Positions 23,483-31,398 of a stretch of 32,473 nt of DNA are shown piece by piece. The translations under genes were made by a program, and so were the position numbers. Position 1 is the stretch's first letter. Every line of letters begins with the position of its first letter. The notes under the pieces were generated by a model that was not told the origin of the DNA, made no database searches, and saw only the letters and a program-made list of their open reading frames with translations. The stretch comes from JAJFFW01 sp963922595 (lineage in GTDB: Bacteria; Pseudomonadota; Alphaproteobacteria; Caulobacterales; Parvularculaceae), in the NCBI GenBank assembly GCA_963922595.1, contig CAWUIM010000032.1, positions 1 through 32,473 of the forward strand. The letters run 5' to 3'.

Positions 23483-24805
23483 TTAACGCTGCATAAACGC
23501 CGGGACGTGGTCGCCCATGCCAACCACAGCCGTATCTTCTTTTTCAGAACGCTCGCCCCGCCGCCGAGCGCCGGCTTTGCTTTTTTCTTCGCGGGGTTTT
23601 CGATCCGCGCGGCGTTCGCGTTTCAGTTTTTCCTCGCGGCGATCGGAGGCGCGTTTGCGCGTTTCCTTGAAAAAGCCCTCGGGCATCGGTTGTTCTTCGA
23701 TATCGTCCGCCCCGATTGTTTTCAGGATGGCGTCGTAGATCTTGTCGTCGAGGGGCGAAATCAGTGTGAAGGACGCGCCTTCGCGCCCCGCGCGGCCCGT
23801 TCGCCCGATCCGATGAACATAATCGTCGGCGTTGATCGGCGCGTCGTAATTGAACACATGAGTAACGTCAGGAATGTCGAGCCCGCGCGCCGCGACGTCC
23901 GAGGCCACAAGGAATTTGATCTCGCCGGAGCGAAACTTGTCGAGGGTTTCCATGCGGAAGGCCTGCGCCAGGTCGCCATGGATGGGCCGCGCGTCAAACC
24001 CGTGTTTTTGCAGCGACTTGGCGACGATATCGACGGTGGTTTTGCGGTTGCAGAAAATAATGCCGTTCTTCACGCCGTCCATGGCGATCAGTTCGCGGAG
24101 CGCCGCGCGCTTGGCGCCGTCATGCTTGGTTGGGATACGCACGATCCGCTGCGTAATCGTATCGGCGGTGGTGGCGGGGCGCGCCACTTCAACCCGCGCC
24201 GGGGCGTTCAGGAACGTGTCAGTGATACGCTGAATTTCAGGCGGCATCGTCGCGGAGAAAAACAGCGTCTGGCGCATGGGCGGCGTCAGCTTAAAGATAC
24301 GCTCAATATCCGGAATAAATCCCATATCGAGCATGCGGTCGGCTTCATCGACCACCATGACCTCAATGCCCGTGAGCAACAGGCGCCCGCGTTCGAAATG
24401 GTCGAGGAGGCGCCCCGGCGTCGCGATCAATACGTCCACGCCGCGCGTTAACTTCGCATCCTGATCCGCAAACGAAACCCCGCCGATCAGCAGCGCCATC
24501 GTTAGTTTGTGGTGCTTGCCGTATTTCTCAAAATTCTCTGCGACCTGGGCGGCGAGTTCGCGCGTCGGCGCCAGGACCAGCGTGCGCGGCATACGCGCCC
24601 GCGCGCGGCCCTTGGCGAGCCGTTGGATCATGGGGAGCGTGAAGGAGGCGGTCTTGCCGGTGCCGGTCTGTGCAATGCCGAGCACATCGCGGCCCTTCAA
24701 GGCCTCAGGGATCGCCGCCGCCTGGATCGGCGTCGGGTTTTCATAGCCGGCTTCAGCAAGCGCTTCCAAAAGCTTCGGCTCAAGGCCGAGGTCTGCAAAA
24801 TTCAT
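23483..24805 (-). CDS. DEAD-box ATP-dependent RNA helicase, RhlE type
   Basis: A 440-residue DEAD-box RNA helicase, distinct in sequence from the one at 5936-7345. The core motifs are intact: NPTPIQAAAIPEAL (Q motif), AQTGTGKT (motif I), PTRELAAQ, VDEADRMLDMGFIPD (motif II), FFSATMP (motif III), ARGLDIPDV and HRIGRTGRAG (motif VI). The C-terminal 60 residues are basic and low-complexity (RERRADRKPREEKSKAG). The start at MNFADLGLE (24805) matches the family; an in-frame ATG 13 residues earlier is possible. RhlE proteins act in rRNA maturation and RNA turnover, often in cold conditions. No operon partner is seen. Confidence 0.94.
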   Translation of the reverse strand: MNFADLGLEPKLLEALAEAGYENPTPIQAAAIPEALKGRDVLGIAQTGTGKTASFTLPMIQRLAKGRARARMPRTLVLAPTRELAAQVAENFEKYGKHHKLTMALLIGGVSFADQDAKLTRGVDVLIATPGRLLDHFERGRLLLTGIEVMVVDEADRMLDMGFIPDIERIFKLTPPMRQTLFFSATMPPEIQRITDTFLNAPARVEVARPATTADTITQRIVRIPTKHDGAKRAALRELIAMDGVKNGIIFCNRKTTVDIVAKSLQKHGFDARPIHGDLAQAFRMETLDKFRSGEIKFLVASDVAARGLDIPDVTHVFNYDAPINADDYVHRIGRTGRAGREGASFTLISPLDDKIYDAILKTIGADDIEEQPMPEGFFKETRKRASDRREEKLKRERRADRKPREEKSKAGARRRGERSEKEDTAVVGMGDHVPAFMQR

Positions 24806-25079
24806 AAGGGTTCGCTTGTTGTTGTCGTGGGAACGCTTAATCAAGAAGCGCGCCGTTCAAGGGTTTCTAAGCGGATCAAAAATAAACGCCCCGCTGTTCC
24901 GCCTGAACTAAACGATGCGCTGGTTCCACTGTCACAGACACGGTCAAGGCGGCGACGTCTTACATTCTGATCCTGACGGATAAATGCGCGCGCTGCGTCT
25001 CTGTCACGAAGCCGACCTATGAATGTCGCCGGCAAATGTCAACGATTAAGAGGCGGGAATCGTGACTTAATCACTACAC
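24806..25079. other. Intergenic region without a recognised gene
   Basis: These 274 bases lie between the starts of the helicase and the 3' end of the histidine kinase. Only a short minus-strand frame with a basic, non-conserved-looking translation crosses it. I see no hairpin terminator or RNA gene. Confidence 0.5.
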
Positions 25080-26456
25080 TTACGCGACTTTTGCACCTAA
25101 TTCTTCGTTACTCACGTCGTTGTGCGCCGGTCTTTTGGGGAATGTCAGCGTAAAGACGCTGCCGCCGTCCTGCGCGTAAGTGACCGCGCCGCCCGCGATC
25201 TCCATAGCGCGCGCCATGGTGCGAAGGCCCATTTTGACGCTGGTTCCGTCTCCGTTCAGATAGTTGTCCAGTTCGGTTAACGGTGTTGTGAGGCACGCAA
25301 AATCTTCCGCCGAGATGCCCGGACCATTGTCCGCGAACCGCATCTGGACGGTCTCGCCTGCGTCGGTGACCGAAATCGTCAGCGCCAACGGCGTTGACGC
25401 AACCTGCCTCGCGTCGCCCAAAACATTTGAAATCGCCGCTTCCACTAGCCGCCGATCGACCGAGAGTTTTTTCACGTCGCATTTGATCGATACGCTGACA
25501 TTTTCATCCAGAGAGGCGGTTGCGTCGCTGATCAGTTCCAGAATGTTGACGTCTTCGATGTCAGGCTTGCGCGCAACTTCATCCAGCTTGTGGTAGGCCA
25601 AGAGCGTTGAGACGCCGGCGCTCAAATCATGCGACGCTGCTTTGATATATTTCGCGCTGTCGAGACACGACGTTACTGTGTCACGGGTCTCTTCATCGGA
25701 GAGTTTTGATAGAACGATATCGGTAAAACCGGAAATCTGATGGATTGGCGTTTTCACGACATGCAGCAACATGTTGAGAGCCGCCACTTTGCGCTTATTG
25801 TCTCGCCGTGATTCGTCAAGCAGATGAGTGAGCTGTTCGTTTTGTTGTTCGATAACGCGATGGTTGAGGTAGTCCTTTCTGCGCAACCGCTCCAGCAGGT
25901 ACGTGCCGAACAAACAACACCCGAACATCGAGATCAGGAAATAGAGGTTGATAAAGATCGTCTCTGTGCCAAGCTCCGGTTTGTTGGAAATTGCAATATG
26001 ATAGCCCAAAAACATCACTAGCAGCGTGATTGATGCGCGAATGAAACTCAGGCGCTGCAAAAAGCTCGAAAAAATGGCCATTGTGATAAGGCCGACAAAG
26101 TAGTTGCTGTCCAGATTGGGCTCGCGCCAAATCGCGAGATTGATCACGGTCCCACCGAAAACGACAAGTGTGGGGGTGATAATTTGATAACTTCGCCACG
26201 CCCATTCGTGAACAAGCGCGATTGCGAACGAAACGGTGACGACGGCGCCGAACAATCTGATCGCGATAATCAGCCATGGTTCTTCAAGCGCGACAAAGTC
26301 GAGGATTGAGAATGCTGCGAAGACAATGGCGCCTGCGATTAACGGCGCTGCATGGGTGTTGCGATCCTGTCGCGTAAGAAACCGCTGAAATCCCGCCTCG
26401 GTGGCGCGATCTGTGAATGTACAGGTCAGCGGATGAAGTTTTAGGTTTTCTGACAC
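25080..26456 (-). CDS. Multi-span membrane histidine kinase, PhcS/LqsS-like layout
   Basis: A 458-residue sensor kinase. About six hydrophobic helices span residues 40-190 (for example PLIAGAIVFAAFSILDFVAL, LIIAIRLFGAVVTVSFAIALV, IYFLISMFGCC-type), with no large extracytoplasmic domain. This suits sensing of a hydrophobic ligand in the membrane. A coiled segment leads to the H-box LLHVVKTPIHQISG (His232), then the ATPase domain with DNGPGIS (G1) and KMGLRTMARAM (G2). The Glu/Asp usually after the His is Val, and the N-box reads SNVLGDAR with Asp where Asn is usual. GTG at 26456 with GGAG six bases upstream is the best start; the frame also continues upstream. No response regulator is adjacent. 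It is divergent from the PhcB-like methyltransferase. Confidence 0.85.
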   Translation of the reverse strand: MSENLKLHPLTCTFTDRATEAGFQRFLTRQDRNTHAAPLIAGAIVFAAFSILDFVALEEPWLIIAIRLFGAVVTVSFAIALVHEWAWRSYQIITPTLVVFGGTVINLAIWREPNLDSNYFVGLITMAIFSSFLQRLSFIRASITLLVMFLGYHIAISNKPELGTETIFINLYFLISMFGCCLFGTYLLERLRRKDYLNHRVIEQQNEQLTHLLDESRRDNKRKVAALNMLLHVVKTPIHQISGFTDIVLSKLSDEETRDTVTSCLDSAKYIKAASHDLSAGVSTLLAYHKLDEVARKPDIEDVNILELISDATASLDENVSVSIKCDVKKLSVDRRLVEAAISNVLGDARQVASTPLALTISVTDAGETVQMRFADNGPGISAEDFACLTTPLTELDNYLNGDGTSVKMGLRTMARAMEIAGGAVTYAQDGGSVFTLTFPKRPAHNDVSNEELGAKVA

Positions 26457-26557
26457 GCGCAACTCCGAGGCTCCAGTTACGCGCAGATCACTTAGGCTAG
26501 GGTTAATTTCACGGCGGGATCGGAAAAAATCCGTAAACAAAGGTGTTCCGGACAATG

Positions 26558-26586
26558 TTGTAATCAATAAGTTATTAACCTAACAT
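26558..26586 (+). promoter_or_regulatory. Possible sigma-70-like promoter for the PilZ-methyltransferase gene
   Basis: TTGTAA (26558-26563) and TAACAT (26581-26586) are separated by 17 bases in an AT-rich patch between the divergent kinase and methyltransferase genes. The small palindrome AATAA-G-TTATT (26566-26576) lies within the spacer and could be an operator. Both elements are only moderate matches. Confidence 0.35.
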
Positions 26587-26651
26587 AATAGGGCACGTCT
26601 TTGGGAGAGGAGTCGGCCAAACAAAGTATAAAGCGTATCAGAGGGGCGTTT

Positions 26652-28061
26652 ATGAGTACGGCGAACTTCACAAGAGTCCATCTACCTCGACCCGAAAGAT
26701 TTTTGGCGGCAGACCTTTTTCCGGATCCGATCCCTGATTTTGTGATTGATGGCGATCACTGTGACATTGAGAACATCAGCGCAAGTGGTGTCGCCTGCCT
26801 GTTTCCGAGCGGCGCTTTGTGGAAACGCCAGTCCGCTTCTTCAGTTGATTTATTGATTAATCAGTCAGGACACGAGCTTTATTCCGGAAAAGCCTCGATC
26901 CGGCGCATAAATTTCCAGAATGGTCGCCAATTCGCGGGAATTTCTTTCGACGATGCGGGCTTCTCTCTCGCTGATTTGCGGTTGTCCAACGCAATGGTCT
27001 TGTTCGGTCAGGATAATGAAATTCCTGACCATGAATGCGTGCCCGAAGCCTATAAATCGTTATGCGCGGATTTTCTCGGGTATATTGCAGAACAATTGAG
27101 TGTTCTCGCCGCCCATCCGGATCAAAGCGGCGCTGAAGCGGATAAAGTTGCGAATGATCATCATGAGCAAACAAAAGATGAATGGCTCGGATACATTGAA
27201 CGGTTGAACCGTTGTGTTCTTGGCTACCGCGAGAATACGCAGGTTAAAGCCGCCGTTAAGAGGTTCACCGAAAATCTGATCACGCCATTGCTCAGCGCCG
27301 GAGAATGCTGGCGCCGGAGCTATACGAAACCGCTCGGATATCCCGGCGACTACCAAATAATGAATTACGCCTACGATTTTGAACCGTTGGGGGACGCGCT
27401 ACCGGCGAAATACTTACATCTGGTGGGCGTCACATCGGGCCGATTAATCTTGTCGCGAATGGACAGTCTAGTGGAGATGCTAACGGCTCACGCCGTTGAA
27501 CGTCCGGAGAATAAACGGTTCAAAGTGATCAGCATTGGAAGCGGTCCAGCCCGTGAAATCGAGTCATTGGCGAGGGCTGTTAATCAAGAAAGCGGCCGGC
27601 GGCTCGACGCTGTGCTTGTTGATAGCGAGCCCGCGGCGATCGCGTATGCGGAGAAACTGCTTTCGCCGCTAAGCGAGAAAATCGGTTTTGATTTCGATAC
27701 GATGAACGTCAGTATCCGCGATATCGTGAGCGAGCGGTACAGCGATGCGATCTATCGCAATGTTAATGTAATCTATTCCTCCGGGCTTTTTGACTATCTA
27801 GGCCCACGCACCGCCAGGCGGTACGTGGAGAAGTTATACGCCGCGCTCGAACCCGGCGGCCGCGTCATCATTGGTAATGTGAACGATAAACCTACCGGCG
27901 CGATCTGGGTGATGGAATACGCCACCGATTGGGGACTCTACTTCCGAAACGATCAAGAGATGCTGGCGATGGCGGAAGGTCTCGCAGATGCGAAGGTGAC
28001 GCTCACCGAAGACGCGAACGCGAGCGTTTACTTTCTAGTCGTCGAAAAACCCATTCATTAA
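26652..28061 (+). CDS. PilZ-like domain fused to PhcB-like SAM methyltransferase
   Basis: A 469-residue protein in two parts. Residues about 30-110 look like a PilZ domain (ENISASG corresponds to the D/N-x-S-x-x-G motif; later SGKASIRRINFQNGRQFAGISF), which in other proteins binds cyclic di-GMP, although the N-terminal RxxxR is not clear. Residues about 225-469 form a class I methyltransferase with KPLGYPGDYQIMNY, then VISIGSGPAREIES (SAM loop), DAVLVDSEPAAI, IYSSGLFDYLG and PGGRVIIGNV. The PLGYxGDY block is what I recall from the PhcB-type family, which makes 3-hydroxy fatty acid methyl ester signals in Ralstonia. ATG at 26652 is chosen; an upstream ATG adds 17 residues. It is divergent from the kinase. 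Confidence 0.78.
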   Translation: MSTANFTRVHLPRPERFLAADLFPDPIPDFVIDGDHCDIENISASGVACLFPSGALWKRQSASSVDLLINQSGHELYSGKASIRRINFQNGRQFAGISFDDAGFSLADLRLSNAMVLFGQDNEIPDHECVPEAYKSLCADFLGYIAEQLSVLAAHPDQSGAEADKVANDHHEQTKDEWLGYIERLNRCVLGYRENTQVKAAVKRFTENLITPLLSAGECWRRSYTKPLGYPGDYQIMNYAYDFEPLGDALPAKYLHLVGVTSGRLILSRMDSLVEMLTAHAVERPENKRFKVISIGSGPAREIESLARAVNQESGRRLDAVLVDSEPAAIAYAEKLLSPLSEKIGFDFDTMNVSIRDIVSERYSDAIYRNVNVIYSSGLFDYLGPRTARRYVEKLYAALEPGGRVIIGNVNDKPTGAIWVMEYATDWGLYFRNDQEMLAMAEGLADAKVTLTEDANASVYFLVVEKPIH

Positions 28062-28163
28062 ACGCCTGGAACGATGCAACGGATTGTCGCGCCGGACCGC
28101 CTATCTTCCGCGCCAGGAATTTGGTAAAAAATATATTAATATGGGCTAATTGGGTGCTTCACG

Positions 28164-28976
28164 GTGGCGATCGTCAAACGAGACATACATTTCGATTTGA
28201 GCAACGCGCCGCGCTTCTGGTGCGGCGGCGACAAGATTGCGACGGCCTTCTTTAACTCCTTGTCGGTGTGTTTGCCGCATGCTGAGCGGTATATCATTCG
28301 TTCCGTGATGGCTTTTAGATCGGACATTGATAGCCAAACGCTTGTCGAAGACATGGCCGGTTTCAAAACGCAGGAGGCCATCCACACGCGCGAGCATCAG
28401 AATTATAACGACCAGTTGAGATCGCTCGGCTACGATGTAGACGGCCTGGAAAAGGCGCAGAAGAAAACGCTGGACTGGTTTGAGAATTCGTTTGGCCGCA
28501 AGCGTAATTTGGCGATCACTGCTTGTATGGAGCATTTCACGTCAATCCTTGCGGAAGCGGTCTTGTCGCGACCGGAATTACTTGCGGACGCCGATACGGG
28601 CTTTCGCGATATCTGGGAGTGGCATGCGCTCGAAGAAGTGGAGCATAGCAGCGTGTCATTCGACGTCCTGAAAGAGGTGCGTCCTGGATATTTCTACCGT
28701 TGTTCAACGATGCTGATCGCCACATTCGAGTTCGTGAAATTAATCAACCGGAATTTTGGATCGTTGTTGCGCGCTGATAGAAATTTTGGCGATCGCAGGG
28801 GTGTTCTGTCCGTGTTAAATTTCTTGTTCGGGCGACCGGGATTTGTCCGTGCGCTGATCCTTCCATACTTCGCATTCTTTCGGCCTGGGTTTCATCCGGC
28901 GGAAGCGAAGGACAAGGAAAATCTCAAACGAATTCAGCTAGTGCTTGAGCAACGAATGGTACAGCAGGCGGCGTAG
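28164..28976 (+). CDS. Ferritin-like di-iron protein (annotated family: metal-dependent hydrolase, PF10118)
   Basis: A 270-residue helical protein of the 'predicted metal-dependent hydrolase' family. The residues form a carboxylate di-iron pattern over four helices: Glu41, Glu71-x-x-His74, Glu123 and Glu158-x-x-His161, with additional His78 and His154. This is the ligand order of ferritin-like oxygenases and desaturases, so an oxidative role on a lipid or fatty acyl group is as likely as hydrolysis. The start is a GTG at 28164. It follows the PhcB-like methyltransferase by 102 bases on the same strand and precedes a FadL channel gene. The C-terminus has a hydrophobic stretch (FVRALILPYFAFF) that may touch the membrane. 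Confidence 0.8.
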   Translation: MAIVKRDIHFDLSNAPRFWCGGDKIATAFFNSLSVCLPHAERYIIRSVMAFRSDIDSQTLVEDMAGFKTQEAIHTREHQNYNDQLRSLGYDVDGLEKAQKKTLDWFENSFGRKRNLAITACMEHFTSILAEAVLSRPELLADADTGFRDIWEWHALEEVEHSSVSFDVLKEVRPGYFYRCSTMLIATFEFVKLINRNFGSLLRADRNFGDRRGVLSVLNFLFGRPGFVRALILPYFAFFRPGFHPAEAKDKENLKRIQLVLEQRMVQQAA

Positions 28977-29004
28977 GGGCCTTTTCGATTTTCTTTTATC
29001 ATGC

Positions 29005-29030
29005 GGCGCCATCGTCGCTTCGATGGCGCC
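29005..29030. terminator. Hairpin after the di-iron protein gene
   Basis: A perfect 10-bp inverted repeat, GGCGCCATCG/CGATGGCGCC, with loop TCGCTT, lies 28 bases after the stop codon. No T-run follows, so it may be a factor-dependent terminator or an RNA-stabilising structure. It suggests that the downstream fadL-type gene has its own promoter. Confidence 0.45.
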
Positions 29031-29150
29031 TTGAATGCATGCCTATCGATCGCAGTCCGGCGGTGGGCGATTAGCGCCAACGGTTCCAAGTCCATCAATT
29101 GTGTTTTGAATTTCTTTATTTGAGACGCGATAAATTCGAGATCATCTTGC

Positions 29151-29171
29151 GATGTCAGAAGATTCGACATC
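29151..29171. promoter_or_regulatory. Inverted repeat upstream of the FadL-type gene
   Basis: GATGTC and GACATC, separated by nine bases, form a dyad 27 bases before the start codon. It could be an operator for a regulator of fatty-acid uptake, but it is short and could be chance. Confidence 0.3.
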
Positions 29172-29197
29172 GTCCGTTTTTTGAAAGGGTCTTCCTA

Positions 29198-30532
29198 GTG
29201 AAGTTGCGTCCAAGCGTTCTCGCCCCCTGTGTTGTTCTTTCCGGCCTTTCTCCCGCCTATGCCAGCGGTTTTGCGCTTGAGGCGCAAGCGGCGAAGGCGA
29301 TTGGCGGGGCTTTGGCGGGCGCGCAGGCGGAGAGGGGCGCGCCGGGGTTTTCGACGTTTAACCCCGCTGCGATCGTCGGTGTCGACGGGCTCGCCATTTC
29401 GGCGTCGGCCATCGGGTTGATCGTTGATTCTGGCTTCGAAAATTCGTCGGGGCAGCTCCTTGGAGCGTTCCTGGTGGGCGGCGAGGCCTCCGGCGACAGC
29501 GTCACGGAGGATGCGCTCATTCCTTCCTTAAGCGTTGCGGCGCCGCTTAATGACCGTCTCTTTGTGGGGCTGAGCGTCAATGCGCCGTTCGGGCTCGCCA
29601 CGTCTTACGGCGAGACGTCTATTCCGCGCTACCACGCGCTTGAGACTGAATTGACGACCTTGTCGGTGACACCGGTGTTCGGCCTCAAGCTCAATGACCG
29701 CATATCGCTCGCCGCGGGGCCGCGCATCCAGCGCCTCGATTTTTTGGCGAGCGGGGCGAACGACGCGGCGGGGATCGCGGCGGCGCTCGGCGCCGTCGGG
29801 TTTACGCCGGGAACCGATGATTCCGCCTTCCGCGTTGAGGGCGATGACGTGGCTGTGGGCTTTGTCGCGGGCGCGCAGGTTGAGGTCTCCGACCGGATCG
29901 ATGTGGGTTTTAGTTTTACGTCCAAGATCACCCATGACTTTGAAGGCGAGGGAACGTTCGATAATGACGGGTCGGTCGCCGCCCAGACCGTCGCCGCGGT
30001 GGCCGGCACGCTGCAGGACTCCCCATTCCAGACAGAGATCGTAACGCCGGCTTCGTTTCAACTCGGCGCGCAGATCGAGATGACGCCTGAGCTCACCCTA
30101 TTGGCGTCGACCGTTTTCACGCGCTGGAGCTCTTTTGAAACGGTCACCATTGATTTTGAAAATCCGGTGCAACCGAACGAAGTGCTGACCCAGGATTGGC
30201 GCGACACATGGGCGTTTTCCGGCGGCGTGGACTGGCGCGCGACGCCGCGCGATTCATTTCGCGCCGGGGTGATGTTCGAAGAAACGCCGGTCAATGATTT
30301 TTTCGCATCGCCGCGTATTCCGGATTCGGATCGCTTGTGGCTGACGGCGGGCTATTCCCGCAAACTCTCCGAGACGTTCACGCTCCATACAAGCGCGGCC
30401 TATATCAGGCTTGACGACCGGCCTATCGCCTTTACGGGCGGTCTGCCGGAAAATCAGTTCCGCGGCGCTTTCTCAACGGATTTCCAGTCGAGCGCCGTGA
30501 TCTTGTCAGTGGGGCTCGACGTCACGCTTTAG
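29198..30532 (+). CDS. OmpP1/FadL family outer membrane fatty-acid channel
   Basis: A 444-residue outer-membrane beta-barrel protein of the FadL/TodX family, which lets long-chain fatty acids or other hydrophobic compounds cross the outer membrane. The signal peptide ends at PAYA before SGFALEAQAAKAIGGALAG, the usual N-terminal hatch segment. The conserved Asn-Pro-Ala motif is in STFNPAAIVG. Alternating strand patterns fill the rest, and the end reads SSAVILSVGLDVTL, with a barrel-type last strand. The start is GTG at 29198 with GAAAGGG eight bases upstream; the longer upstream frame disrupts the signal peptide. Its position after the methyltransferase and di-iron genes fits a lipid-signal or lipid-uptake function. 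Confidence 0.92.
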   Translation: MKLRPSVLAPCVVLSGLSPAYASGFALEAQAAKAIGGALAGAQAERGAPGFSTFNPAAIVGVDGLAISASAIGLIVDSGFENSSGQLLGAFLVGGEASGDSVTEDALIPSLSVAAPLNDRLFVGLSVNAPFGLATSYGETSIPRYHALETELTTLSVTPVFGLKLNDRISLAAGPRIQRLDFLASGANDAAGIAAALGAVGFTPGTDDSAFRVEGDDVAVGFVAGAQVEVSDRIDVGFSFTSKITHDFEGEGTFDNDGSVAAQTVAAVAGTLQDSPFQTEIVTPASFQLGAQIEMTPELTLLASTVFTRWSSFETVTIDFENPVQPNEVLTQDWRDTWAFSGGVDWRATPRDSFRAGVMFEETPVNDFFASPRIPDSDRLWLTAGYSRKLSETFTLHTSAAYIRLDDRPIAFTGGLPENQFRGAFSTDFQSSAVILSVGLDVTL

Positions 30533-30543
30533 GGCGGGGCAGG

Positions 30544-31353
30544 CTACTGCTTCTTCGCTTCATCGATGGCGGCGAGAAGTCCTTCTTTGCTGAAGCCCGG
30601 CATCACCTCAATGAAATCGCTATTGAGCGACGCCACGATAAAAGTGGGCGTGCCGTCGGCGCCCATCTCGCGGGCGAAAGCGAGTGATTCCTGCACCGCT
30701 GCTTTCACTGACGGGTCTTTCACTGCTTTTTCAAGTTCGTTGACTTTTAGGCCCGCTTTTTTGGCGATCTGTTTGACGCGGTCCTCGGTGAGCGTGCCTT
30801 GCGCGTTCATCAACGCAAAATGAAGGTCCGTATACTTATTTTGCGCGCGGGCGGCGAGGGCGTATTCCGCGGCGATCAGTGATTCTTCCCGAAGCAGCGG
30901 CAGCTCGCGGAACACGACTTTGACGTCCGGATCGTTTCGCGCAAGATCCTGCACGAGGCCAGTGGCTCGTTTGCAGTAGCCGCAATGGTAATCGAAAAAC
31001 TCGATGACGGCGACTTTGGCTTTTTCCGGCGCCGCGCCGACGGTGTAGCCGCCGTCGCCGTTGATCAGCGCTTTCAGGTTTTTACGGGCGCCGCCTTCCA
31101 ACTGCGCAACCGCTCTTTCGCGTTCGCGATCCTGATAAAGGGAGATCGACTCGATGATGATTTCCGGATTATCGAGCAGATAGTCGCGAACAATGTTCTC
31201 GATTTCCTCAGCCTGCGCATCGTCGAAGCGGGCGTTGTCAGCGCGGGCTTCAGCTTGCGGCGCAGGTTGTTGCGCGACCCCGAAGCCGCTGATTACAGCG
31301 CCGAGGATTACCGCGCCCATGAGCGCGAGTCCGATTGCAATTCTGGTGTTCAT
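30544..31353 (-). CDS. DsbA-family thiol:disulfide oxidoreductase
   Basis: A 269-residue protein with an N-terminal signal or anchor (residues about 5-26, IAIGLALMGAVILGAVISGFG), so it acts in the periplasm. A helical N-terminal region (EEIENIVRDYLLDNPEIIIESI) precedes a thioredoxin-fold DsbA domain with the redox motif Cys124-Gly-Tyr-Cys127 in FFDYHCGYCKRATG. The VVFRELPLLREESLIAAEYALAA and GADGTPTFIVA (cis-Pro loop, TPT) blocks complete the fold. This is the DsbA/Com1/ScsC-like subfamily with the 'DNPEII' N-terminal arm. It oxidises or isomerises disulfides in exported proteins. It may form a unit with the upstream M48 protease gene on the same strand (46 bases between them). Confidence 0.93.
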   Translation of the reverse strand: MNTRIAIGLALMGAVILGAVISGFGVAQQPAPQAEARADNARFDDAQAEEIENIVRDYLLDNPEIIIESISLYQDRERERAVAQLEGGARKNLKALINGDGGYTVGAAPEKAKVAVIEFFDYHCGYCKRATGLVQDLARNDPDVKVVFRELPLLREESLIAAEYALAARAQNKYTDLHFALMNAQGTLTEDRVKQIAKKAGLKVNELEKAVKDPSVKAAVQESLAFAREMGADGTPTFIVASLNSDFIEVMPGFSKEGLLAAIDEAKKQ

Positions 31354-31398
31354 TGGTCGATCCCCAAATTTACTGATTAGGGTTTTATAGGCTCAGGG

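Noticed and set aside
23507..24451. 314-codon open frame on the plus strand
   Set aside because: Antisense shadow of the DEAD-box helicase at 23483-24805; His/Arg-rich translation without motifs.
28934..29170. 78-codon minus-strand frame starting MSNLLTSQDDLEF
   Set aside because: The first 30 residues look protein-like, but the frame runs through a hairpin into the 3' end of the di-iron gene, lacks a clear ribosome site, and has a basic random-looking second half.
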